From Bacillus subtilis subsp. subtilis (lineage in GTDB: Bacteria > Pseudomonadota > Gammaproteobacteria > Xanthomonadales > Xanthomonadaceae), in NCBI GenBank assembly GCA_021733645.1, contig JAHREJ010000002.1:62001-126000 (forward strand): DNA of 64,000 bases, written 5' to 3'. Of the stretch, positions 1 through 7,088 are shown in pieces. Made by a program: the position numbers and the translations under genes. Positions within the stretch are counted from its first letter, which is position 1. Each line of letters begins with the position of its first letter. Under the pieces are notes generated by a model. The model was not told where the DNA came from. It saw only the letters and a program-made list of their open reading frames with translations, and did not search any database.

Positions 1-287
1 TGGCGGCGTTCGCCGGCCGCGCGGTGCGCCTGGGCCTGGCCCTCCTCCAGTGCCACCCCCATGCGCTGGGCCTGGCGGCGCGCGTGCCAACGCCGTGCAA
101 ACACCCCGCCCAGCCACAGCAGACCGGCCACCAGCAGCACCAGCACGCGGGCCCACACCGATTGCAGCGGCGCATGCCCGGCAATGCCCAGGTAGGGGCC
201 GCCAAACCACACCAGTGCCGCGGCCAACAGCGCGCCCAGCACGATGACCCAGCCGCCCCGGCGCAGGTATTGCAACGCATCGCCCAT
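1..287 (-). CDS. tssM: T6SS membrane complex protein TssM (IcmF), N-terminal fragment
   Basis: Only the first 95 or so codons are present; the gene runs off the window. The translation starts MGDALQYLRRGG and has two hydrophobic stretches (about residues 13-25 and 43-60) followed by basic residues, which is the N-terminal transmembrane hairpin of IcmF/TssM. In the family TssM spans the inner membrane and joins TssL to the outer-membrane side of the secretion channel. The ATG lies 3 bp after the tssL stop, so it is the last visible gene of a tssK-tssL-tssM unit. The name rests on position plus the membrane hairpin, because no catalytic or ATP-binding motif falls inside this fragment. Confidence 0.75.
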   Translation of the reverse strand, partial: MGDALQYLRRGGWVIVLGALLAAALVWFGGPYLGIAGHAPLQSVWARVLVLLVAGLLWLGGVFARRWHARRQAQRMGVALEEGQAQAHRAAGERR

Positions 288-290
288 GAT

Positions 291-1538
291 TCAGTCCCCC
301 GGCTGGAACAGGATGTCGACGCGGCGGTTGCGCGCGCGATTTGCAGCCAGTTGCGGCGGCTGTGCCAGTGGCTGCGAGTCGCCGGCCCCCACCGACTCGA
401 TCCGCGCCGGCTCGGCCAGGCCACGCCCCAATGCACGCGCCACCGACTGCGCACGCGCCGCCGACAAGGCGTAGTTGTCCTTGTAGGCCAGCGAGCGCAG
501 CGGCTGGTCATCGGTATGGCCCACCACCACGATGCGCCCGCGCAACCGGTCCAGCGCGGTGGCGATGCGCGCCAGCAGCGGGGCCTGCGCCGGGTCCAGG
601 TCAACCCCGGCCGGGGCGAACATGGTGGCTGCGTTCAAGCGCACCCGCGCACTGCCATCGGCCTGCTCGTCCACATCCAGCAGGCCGGCGCGCTCCTCAT
701 CGGCCAGCAGCTGTTTGAGCCGCAGGGCGGCCGGCGGCGGCGGCGCGGCGGCCACCCGCGCGGTCTCCACGCCGATCCGCGCCGCCTGCGCGGTGATCGG
801 CGCAGACAGCGCGTTCAAGCGGGTGTGCCACCACAGGAACGCGCTGAGCAGCACGCATGCCGCCGCCACGCCCACCACCCACAGCGGCAGCCACCGCCCC
901 AGCCGGTCGCGCTGGTCCTGCACGCCCTGCCAGTGCGGGGCCAGCGCGTCGGGCGCGGCCCCGCGCTGGCTGCGGATGCGCCGGTACAGGTCATCCTGGA
1001 TCGCCGACAGCCGCACCGTACCGTCAGCTTCGATCTGGTAACGCCCGGCAAAGCCAAGCACCAGGCACAGGTACAGCAGCTCCAGCACCTCGACGTGACG
1101 CGGCACGTCCTGGCACAACCGCTCCAGGATGACGAAGAACTTGGCACCGCCGTAGGATTCGCCGTGGAAGCTGGTCAGCAGGGTTTTCTGTGCCCAGCCG
1201 CTGCGCTCTCCCCAGGGCGCGTTGAGCACGGCTTCGTCCAGCGCCGCGCACAGCACGTAGCGCGCGGTGACCACCGCTTCGGACGGACAACGGGCATCGC
1301 GCACGCGCGTTTCAAAGCGCCGGATCTGCTGCTCGGCCTGCTCGCGCAGGCGCACCACGTCCGGCGCCTGCGCGCTGTGGCGCAGCTGCACGGCCAGCAG
1401 CAGCAACGGCGTGGCCGCCTGCACCAGCGGATTGAGGCTGTCGCCGAAGAACCCGCTGAGCTCCGCGCGCGCTACCCCGGCCACCGCTGCGCTGCGGCCG
1501 CTGTCCACGCTGCTGCGTTGTGCGCCTTCTGCGTTCAT
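291..1538 (-). CDS. tssL: T6SS protein TssL (DotU family) with C-terminal OmpA-like domain
   Basis: A 415-aa inner-membrane protein of the T6SS membrane complex. Residues about 20-210 match the DotU/IcmH cytoplasmic domain (AALDEAVLNAPWG, LTSFHGESYGG, LELLYLCLVLGFAGRY). One membrane helix follows (LPLWVVGVAAACVLLSAFLW). The C-terminal part is an OmpA-type peptidoglycan-binding domain (VVGHTDDQPLRS, NRARNRRVDI). This is the extended TssL form that anchors itself to the cell wall. The ATG at 1538 was preferred over more upstream in-frame codons because it lies 4 bp after the tssK stop and the DotU similarity begins just downstream. Family assignment is firm. Confidence 0.93.
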   Translation of the reverse strand: MNAEGAQRSSVDSGRSAAVAGVARAELSGFFGDSLNPLVQAATPLLLLAVQLRHSAQAPDVVRLREQAEQQIRRFETRVRDARCPSEAVVTARYVLCAALDEAVLNAPWGERSGWAQKTLLTSFHGESYGGAKFFVILERLCQDVPRHVEVLELLYLCLVLGFAGRYQIEADGTVRLSAIQDDLYRRIRSQRGAAPDALAPHWQGVQDQRDRLGRWLPLWVVGVAAACVLLSAFLWWHTRLNALSAPITAQAARIGVETARVAAAPPPPAALRLKQLLADEERAGLLDVDEQADGSARVRLNAATMFAPAGVDLDPAQAPLLARIATALDRLRGRIVVVGHTDDQPLRSLAYKDNYALSAARAQSVARALGRGLAEPARIESVGAGDSQPLAQPPQLAANRARNRRVDILFQPGD

Positions 1539-1542
1539 CGGC

Positions 1543-2880
1543 TCATCCCCGTATCGCCCACAACTGCAGGGCCAGCCCGGGGAATTCGCTGCCCAGGTGG
1601 AAGGCAATGCCGCCGGCGCCCTGCAGCGCGCGCCACAGCGGCGAGCGGGTGTCGAACTCGAAGTACACGTGGCCGGCGTGATAGGGAATCTGACGGGGCG
1701 CAACCGCCATCGGCACCAGGCCGATGCCCGGCAACTGCAGATTGACCAGGTCGCGGATCTGCTCGACCGGACCGATCTTGGCCTGGCCCGGCAGCCGCCG
1801 GCGCAGTTCTTCGCCGGGCAGGTCGGCCTTCACCGCCAGCACGAACTGCGCGGTGTCCAGCAGCCCGGGATCGGGCACCACCGCCACCCACACCCCGAAC
1901 TTGCGCGCCTGCACCGGGATGGCCAGCGCCGTCTGTTCCAGCACCGCGCTGAGGCTGCCGCGCAGCACGGCCAACAGCGGGTCGAAGCTCTCGCGCAGGG
2001 CATCGTGCCGGTACGGTGGGAACACCGGCGGGCGCTTGCCGGGCGCGGTGAACGTACTCAACTCGCCGGCCAGCGCCAGCAGCGCGCGGTACAGCGCCTC
2101 GGGGTGCAGGTTGGGCAGCGCGGCCCAGTGCGCCACCAGCGGCTGCCAGCGGTTGACCAGCTGCAGCAGCAGGAAGTCGGCGATCTCGGCCGCGCCGCCG
2201 CGGTCGGTCAGTGCCACCCGCCCGGCCAGCGCCTCGCCGCGCTGGTGCAGCAAGCCCAGCAGTTCCACCAGCAGCGTGCACAGGCGCGGCGCGGCCGCGC
2301 AGGTGGAGACGCTGGGAATGAAGCCATCATCAAGCTGCGCGCGGCGATCGGCGCGGACCTCCACCACCTGGGCCAGCGCGATGCGGGCCAGGCCTTCGTG
2401 CGGTTGCGATTGCGGCAACAGCCGCGTGTTGAGCCCGCCGACTTCCAGCAGCACTCGCTCGTCCACGCTGCCGGAGGCATCCAACGCCTCACTCTCGCGC
2501 ATGCGGTAGCGGAACAACTGGTCGACCGGCGATTCGGGGCGGGCGATGTCCGGCTGCGAGGCCAGCCGCAACGGAACGGTGAGATACAGGGTCTGGTCGC
2601 GCCCGTTCGGATCCAGCTCCAGCGCCGGCGGCAGCGGGTCGTCGCCCGGCATCGAAAACGGCGTGCCGTCGGGAAAGATGCCGCGTGCGCGGCGGATGCC
2701 AAGCTGTCCCACGGCAAGCAGGTCGGTTTCCAGCTCCAGCTCGGAAAAGCCCCAGCCCTGCGCCTGCAGCGCGGTGGCGCGCAGCTCCACGTAGCGCTCC
2801 AGGTAGCGCTCCTGCTGCTGCATGTGCTGTGGCCTGAGGAACAGTCCCTCGCTCCACACGACCTTGTTGTTCTGGGTCAT
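1543..2880 (-). CDS. tssK: T6SS baseplate subunit TssK
   Basis: A 445-aa protein with the typical TssK opening (VVWSEGLFLRPQHMQQQERY, about residues 6-25) and the expected length of about 445 aa. TssK is the cytoplasmic baseplate protein that docks the tail onto the TssL-TssM membrane complex. The ATG at 2880 was chosen because the family begins with MTQNNKVVW; longer in-frame versions add unrelated residues. It is the first gene of a tssK-tssL-tssM unit with gaps of 3-4 bp. The 166 bp upstream contain a conserved 16-bp element (3034-3049). In many T6SS loci a tssJ lipoprotein gene sits at this place; there is no room for one here. Confidence 0.95.
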   Translation of the reverse strand: MTQNNKVVWSEGLFLRPQHMQQQERYLERYVELRATALQAQGWGFSELELETDLLAVGQLGIRRARGIFPDGTPFSMPGDDPLPPALELDPNGRDQTLYLTVPLRLASQPDIARPESPVDQLFRYRMRESEALDASGSVDERVLLEVGGLNTRLLPQSQPHEGLARIALAQVVEVRADRRAQLDDGFIPSVSTCAAAPRLCTLLVELLGLLHQRGEALAGRVALTDRGGAAEIADFLLLQLVNRWQPLVAHWAALPNLHPEALYRALLALAGELSTFTAPGKRPPVFPPYRHDALRESFDPLLAVLRGSLSAVLEQTALAIPVQARKFGVWVAVVPDPGLLDTAQFVLAVKADLPGEELRRRLPGQAKIGPVEQIRDLVNLQLPGIGLVPMAVAPRQIPYHAGHVYFEFDTRSPLWRALQGAGGIAFHLGSEFPGLALQLWAIRG

Positions 2881-3033
2881 CCACGCTGCTCGCTGGTTGC
2901 TGCGGTGCGCGGCGTCGACGGCATCCATCGCTGGTTGCAGCCTTCCCTTCGCTGGCACGGCACGCCGGGATCGCTGCGGTGGCGGCGATGGAACGGCGGT
3001 GGTCGGATTGTCCCGACCCGCACCACAGGCAGC

Positions 3034-3049
3034 CCGTCAATTCGTCTCA
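3034..3049 (-). promoter_or_regulatory. T6SS-associated 16-bp element, copy 1 (upstream of tssK)
   Basis: The minus strand reads TGAGACGAATTGACGG. It overlaps the tagH stop codon and lies 153 bp upstream of the tssK ATG. The same element, with only two variable positions (A or T), occurs at 7054-7069, 10743-10758 and 22195-22210, always reading toward a T6SS transcription unit. The role as promoter or operator is inferred. Confidence 0.6.
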
Positions 3050-4345
3050 GCCGCGCGTACCGCCGCTGCTGCGCGCCGAGCGGTAACGCGCCAACTGGGT
3101 TTCGTAGGCGCGTGCGAACTCATCGCCGAACAGCCGGCGGAAGCAATCGTCAGGGTCCTTGACCATGCCCTGGAAGCCGTCGCGGTAGCGCTCCCAGTAG
3201 CGGCCCTTGCCGCCAAACGTCAGGCGCCGGCCACCGGCATCGGCCTGCTGCTCGACGCGGTCCGGACTGAAGTGCAGCAGCATCGCCTCGTAGGCCGCGC
3301 GCATGCCGGCCAGCATCGCCATCTGGTGGCAACGGATGTCATCGAAGGCATCGTCGAAGGCCGCCGCCCCGGTCAGGAACGCACCGCCCGGCGGCGCTGA
3401 CAGTTTCTGCAGGGCTTCTTCGGCGGTGGCGGCGAACTTGAGCGGGTTGTTTTCCGAACGCTGGATCACGGTGACCGGCAGGCGGAAGCTGTTCTTGATT
3501 TCCGCGCGCGCACGCAGCACGTCCATGACCCCGTCCACCACGATGGCGAACACGCGCTCGGCGTCGGCCGGCAATCCCGGCGCGGCGGCCGCGCCGGGTG
3601 CCGGGCGCGCCACCGGCGGCGGTGCAGGCGGCAGGGCCGCGGAGAAGTCGCCCTGGGTCAGGTCCCAGTTGTCGGGCAGCTGCGCCGCTTGCGATGGCGC
3701 CGACGGTGGGCGGAAGTAGTCCTGGGCCGCGGCGCTGTGGTGCCAGGCATCGGCATCGCTGCGTGCAGCCAGCGGTGCCGGCCCGGATGGCAGCAACTGC
3801 AGCGGATCCAGTTCGGCGGGCGCCAGCAGCCCCAGGCCCTGCAACGCACCCGCATCGGCCACGCTGGCCGGGCCGGGCTGCAGGCTGCTCCAGAGCTTCT
3901 CGAACGGATCTTCGGCGGCCGCGGCGTGCGCCGGCGCGTAGGGCAAAGGCGGTGCCATCACCACCTGGGTCAGGTCCGGGTTGGCCGCATCGTCGGGCAG
4001 CGGTGCCTGCGCCGCCTGCCCCAACGCCTGCAGGCGGACCTCGATGTCGAAGGTGTCCAGCTGCAACCGGTCCCCATCGGCCAGCGCGGCCGGATCACCC
4101 CGGGTGAGCGCGGTGCCGTTGAGCAGCATGCCGTTGGTGCTGCAGTCTTCAATGAAGTACATGCCGTTGAGGAAGCGCACCCGCGCATGCGTGCGCGACA
4201 CCCCGGAGGTGGGCAGGACCCAGTCGCACTCGTCGGAGCGGCCGATGCTGCCGCCGTGCTGCACGAACACCATCTGCGCGGCGCTGCCGAACTGCAGCGC
4301 CTGGCGTCCGCTCACGGTCATGATCAGGTTCTGTTGGTAAGACAC
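3047..4345 (-). CDS. tagH: T6SS-associated FHA-domain protein TagH/Fha
   Basis: A 432-aa protein. Residues about 25-100 are a forkhead-associated domain with the phospho-threonine-binding signature (GGSIGRSDECDWVLP, SRTHARV, DCSTNGMLLNG). A long Pro/Ala-rich linker follows, then the conserved C-terminal domain of type VI FHA proteins (FDDIRCHQMAMLAGMRAAYE, FGDEFARAYETQLARYR). Fha proteins bind phosphorylated partners and promote T6SS assembly. A Ser/Thr kinase (pknS) is encoded in the same cluster, so a phospho-signal is plausible, but its target is not shown by sequence. A GTG start at 4345 with GGAG upstream is used; an ATG at 4321 is possible. It follows the DUF6931-like gene by 46 bp. Confidence 0.9.
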   Translation of the reverse strand: MSYQQNLIMTVSGRQALQFGSAAQMVFVQHGGSIGRSDECDWVLPTSGVSRTHARVRFLNGMYFIEDCSTNGMLLNGTALTRGDPAALADGDRLQLDTFDIEVRLQALGQAAQAPLPDDAANPDLTQVVMAPPLPYAPAHAAAAEDPFEKLWSSLQPGPASVADAGALQGLGLLAPAELDPLQLLPSGPAPLAARSDADAWHHSAAAQDYFRPPSAPSQAAQLPDNWDLTQGDFSAALPPAPPPVARPAPGAAAAPGLPADAERVFAIVVDGVMDVLRARAEIKNSFRLPVTVIQRSENNPLKFAATAEEALQKLSAPPGGAFLTGAAAFDDAFDDIRCHQMAMLAGMRAAYEAMLLHFSPDRVEQQADAGGRRLTFGGKGRYWERYRDGFQGMVKDPDDCFRRLFGDEFARAYETQLARYRSARSSGGTRG

Positions 4346-4391
4346 GCAGGCGTTGCTCCAGCAAGGAAAGGGAAGGCGCGGGCGAAGCGGC

Positions 4392-4937
4392 TCAGGCCGC
4401 CCCGCCCGCCAGCAGGCCCAGCGCCTGCTGCGCGTAGCCGCGTCGGCGCGAGGGGAACTGGTCCAGGTCCAGTGCGGCCAGCAGATTGAGCGCGGCCACG
4501 GCCGCGCGCGCGGTCAGGTGGTCCGGCGGCGCCACCACGGTGGGCTGGCGCACCGGGGCCAGGCTGCCCTCGGCCCAACCGGCGCTGGCGGCCAGCCACG
4601 CGCCCAGGTCGCGGTAGCCACCGGCATTGGCGAATTCATAGGCCGCGCGCCGGTTGCTTTCGCTGGGGTCGCGCAGCCAACGCTCGGCCAGCATCGCCCC
4701 GGCACGCGATTCGGGGGCCAGCGTTTCGGCGCGCGCGCACTGGCACACCCAGGCCACCACGTAACGCTTGGGCAGCATCCGCGCCGACACCTGCAGCGCG
4801 GCCTGCACGCAACCGGCGTCGAGCAGCGTCTGCACGGCCTGCAGCGCGGGCATCCCGGCCGACAGCAGCGCGCGGGCCGGCGGGTCCACCTCCATCTGGT
4901 CGCAGGCCAGGGCCAGCAGGTCCACGGGCACGTTCAT
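4392..4937 (-). CDS. T6SS-associated DUF6931-like protein
   Basis: A 181-aa soluble protein with no signal peptide or membrane helix. It is rich in Ala and Leu and looks helical throughout (MLPKRYVVAWVCQCARAE, LLAALDLDQFPSRRRGYAQQ). Its position between vgrG and the FHA gene, and its general pattern, match the DUF6931 family found in T6SS loci; no biochemical role is known to me. The ATG overlaps the vgrG stop by 4 nt (ATGA), so translation is probably coupled. Possible roles as an adaptor for VgrG loading or in baseplate assembly are guesses only. Confidence 0.75.
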   Translation of the reverse strand: MNVPVDLLALACDQMEVDPPARALLSAGMPALQAVQTLLDAGCVQAALQVSARMLPKRYVVAWVCQCARAETLAPESRAGAMLAERWLRDPSESNRRAAYEFANAGGYRDLGAWLAASAGWAEGSLAPVRQPTVVAPPDHLTARAAVAALNLLAALDLDQFPSRRRGYAQQALGLLAGGAA

Positions 4938-6952
4938 CCGATCATGACCAGGGCGGCGTTGAGCTTGGCCAGCGCATCGGCCGACAACCCCAGCATCGGC
5001 GCCTTGACCTCGGCGGTGGCGCCGGCTTGCACCTGCAGGGTGGCGTCGGAGTGCATCTTCAGGCTGGCCCCGGCGCCGATATCCATGCTGGCGCCGGCCT
5101 TCATCGTGACCTGCACGCCGCCTTCCAGTGCCAGGGTGGAGGAGCCTTCGATGCGGATGTTCACGCCCTTGATGGCGATGTCGCCGGCACTGTCCATCAC
5201 GATGCTGGACGCACCGGTAACCAGTTCGATGCGGCTGCCGGCCTCCAGGCGCCAGGTGGTGCCGATCTGCCGGGTGGCGCTGGTGCCCACCTTGAGCAGG
5301 TCGGTGTTGTCCACCTGCACGCGGCGGTCGTGCTGGATGGTTTCGGTCTGGTCGTGCGCCACCACCAGGCGCTGGTCGTTGCCGATGTGGACCTGCTCGT
5401 CGTGGTCGACCTGCACCACGTGGTCGTTTTCCACTTCTTCGTGCAGGTCCTTCTGCGCGTGCAACAGGAAGTCCTCGCTGCCCTTGCGGTCGTCGAAGCG
5501 GATCTCGTTGTAGTCTTCCGGCCCGCCATCGGGATGGCTGCGGCTGCGGATGCCGCTCTGGGTGCGGCTGTCGGGCAGTGCATAGGGCGGCATGTGGTCG
5601 GCGTTGAACACGCTGCCCACCACCAGCGGCCGGTCCGGGTCGCCATCCAGGAACCCGACCAGCACCTCCTGCCCCACCCGCGGCAGGCTTTGCATGCCCC
5701 AGCCCTTGCCCGCCCAACTGGATGCCACGCGCACCGGGCAGGACACCTTGCCGTTCGGCCGTGCCGGGGTGCTCCAGTGGAACTGCACGGTCACCCGCCC
5801 ATGCGCGTCCACGGCGATGTCTTCTTCGCGGTCGCCGGCCACCACCGCGCTCTGCAGGCCGGCGATGCGCGGCCAACGGGTACGCAGCGGGCTGCGGAAC
5901 GGCAGCCGGCTCTCCAGTGCCTGGAACCGGCAGTCCGGGGCAGCCGCCTCGCCCGCACCGGACACCGGCGCGCCATCGCCCAGCGCAAGGGTGCTGGCCA
6001 CCACCAGGTATTCCTGGTTGCTGCCTGTATGGTCGCAGCCAACCAGGTCGAACAACTGCCCGGCCGCCAGCCCCCACGCGTTGGTGCGCCCCTGGTAACC
6101 GGCGCGCTCGGCGTTGTGGGCCTCGGCCCGCACCTGCGCATAGCGCTGGCCATCAGCCAGCACGCCGTGGGTGCCGTGCCAGTGGTACACCTGCAGGCCA
6201 CCCACGCCATGCAGGCCATCGCCGGCCAGATCGGCGTCGGCCTGCAGCGCGGCGCGCGGGCGCAGCGGATCGTATTCGCCCAGCTGGTAGGACTGGCTGT
6301 GCAGCCTGCGGCGCATGCACCACTCACCCACCCCTGCCACCCGACCGTCCAGGGTGGGTTGCCAGGGCAGCCGCGCGAACGGCTCGGCGCGCGCATGCGA
6401 ACCGATACCGTCGGCCAGCACCAGGGTGTGGGTGCTGGCACTGTGTTCAAAGTAGTAGTAGATCCCTTCCTGCTCCAACAACCGGCTGATGAAATCCAGG
6501 CTGCTCTCGTGGTACTGCACGCAGTACTCGCGCGCGGGGTACTGCGCCGAGAGGCGCAGGCGCAGGTCGCTGCAGCCGATCTCCCCCAGCAGCTGGCGCA
6601 CGATGTCCGGCACGCTCACGGCGGTGAAGATGCGGCAGTCGCGGCGGTGGCCCAGCAGCCACAACCGCGGTACCAGCACCAGCTCCAGCTCGATGTAGAC
6701 CAGGTCCGGGGTGTGCACCTGGCCGCGCTGCTCGGCCTCGGCCACGATCCCGTGGAAATGCCGGGTGCCATTGCCGTGCTGCACGGTGATGGCCACCGGC
6801 GTGCCCAGCAGGGCGGTGAGGTCCGGGTCGGTGCCGGCAAACAGCGCCACCACGCGGTAGCAGTAGGGCTGGCCGAGGGTGTCGCTGGCGTGCAACCGGG
6901 AAAACCGCAAGCGGTTGCCAAGATCGGATTGCAGGGTGATCGTGCGCGCCAT
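4934..6952 (-). CDS. vgrG: T6SS spike protein VgrG (TssI)
   Basis: A 672-aa VgrG. The gp27-like part holds ESSLDFISRLLEQEGIYYYF, and the gp5/OB-fold region holds VTVQFHW, VRVASSWAGKGWGMQSLPR and EVLVGFLDGDPDRPLVVGSV. The end is a repetitive beta-prism needle rich in V/I/A/G repeats and stops at about 670 residues with no added toxin domain. VgrG forms the trimeric spike capping the Hcp tube and carries the PAAR tip and effectors. ATG 6952 is preferred because family similarity starts at MARTITLQSD; a GTG at 7006 would add 18 residues. It heads a vgrG-DUF6931-tagH unit with a conserved 16-bp element about 100 bp upstream. Confidence 0.95.
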   Translation of the reverse strand: MARTITLQSDLGNRLRFSRLHASDTLGQPYCYRVVALFAGTDPDLTALLGTPVAITVQHGNGTRHFHGIVAEAEQRGQVHTPDLVYIELELVLVPRLWLLGHRRDCRIFTAVSVPDIVRQLLGEIGCSDLRLRLSAQYPAREYCVQYHESSLDFISRLLEQEGIYYYFEHSASTHTLVLADGIGSHARAEPFARLPWQPTLDGRVAGVGEWCMRRRLHSQSYQLGEYDPLRPRAALQADADLAGDGLHGVGGLQVYHWHGTHGVLADGQRYAQVRAEAHNAERAGYQGRTNAWGLAAGQLFDLVGCDHTGSNQEYLVVASTLALGDGAPVSGAGEAAAPDCRFQALESRLPFRSPLRTRWPRIAGLQSAVVAGDREEDIAVDAHGRVTVQFHWSTPARPNGKVSCPVRVASSWAGKGWGMQSLPRVGQEVLVGFLDGDPDRPLVVGSVFNADHMPPYALPDSRTQSGIRSRSHPDGGPEDYNEIRFDDRKGSEDFLLHAQKDLHEEVENDHVVQVDHDEQVHIGNDQRLVVAHDQTETIQHDRRVQVDNTDLLKVGTSATRQIGTTWRLEAGSRIELVTGASSIVMDSAGDIAIKGVNIRIEGSSTLALEGGVQVTMKAGASMDIGAGASLKMHSDATLQVQAGATAEVKAPMLGLSADALAKLNAALVMIG

Positions 6953-7053
6953 GCCCGCGTCCGGAATCCAAGGGAAGTGCGCGCCGGTGGCGGCCGCGGC
7001 CACCACGCCCAGGGACGTGCCCGATCATGCTCACATGCAGCCGGCGTGACCGG

Positions 7054-7069
7054 CCGACAATTCGTCTCA
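7054..7069 (-). promoter_or_regulatory. T6SS-associated 16-bp element, copy 2 (upstream of vgrG)
   Basis: The minus strand reads TGAGACGAATTGTCGG. It is located in the 136-bp gap between pknS and vgrG, 101 bp upstream of the vgrG ATG. It has the same sequence and orientation as the other three copies. A promoter or operator role is inferred; no clearly shared -10 box could be picked out by eye downstream of the four copies. Confidence 0.6.
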
Positions 7070-7088
7070 CTTGCCCAGGCGGTGCGCG

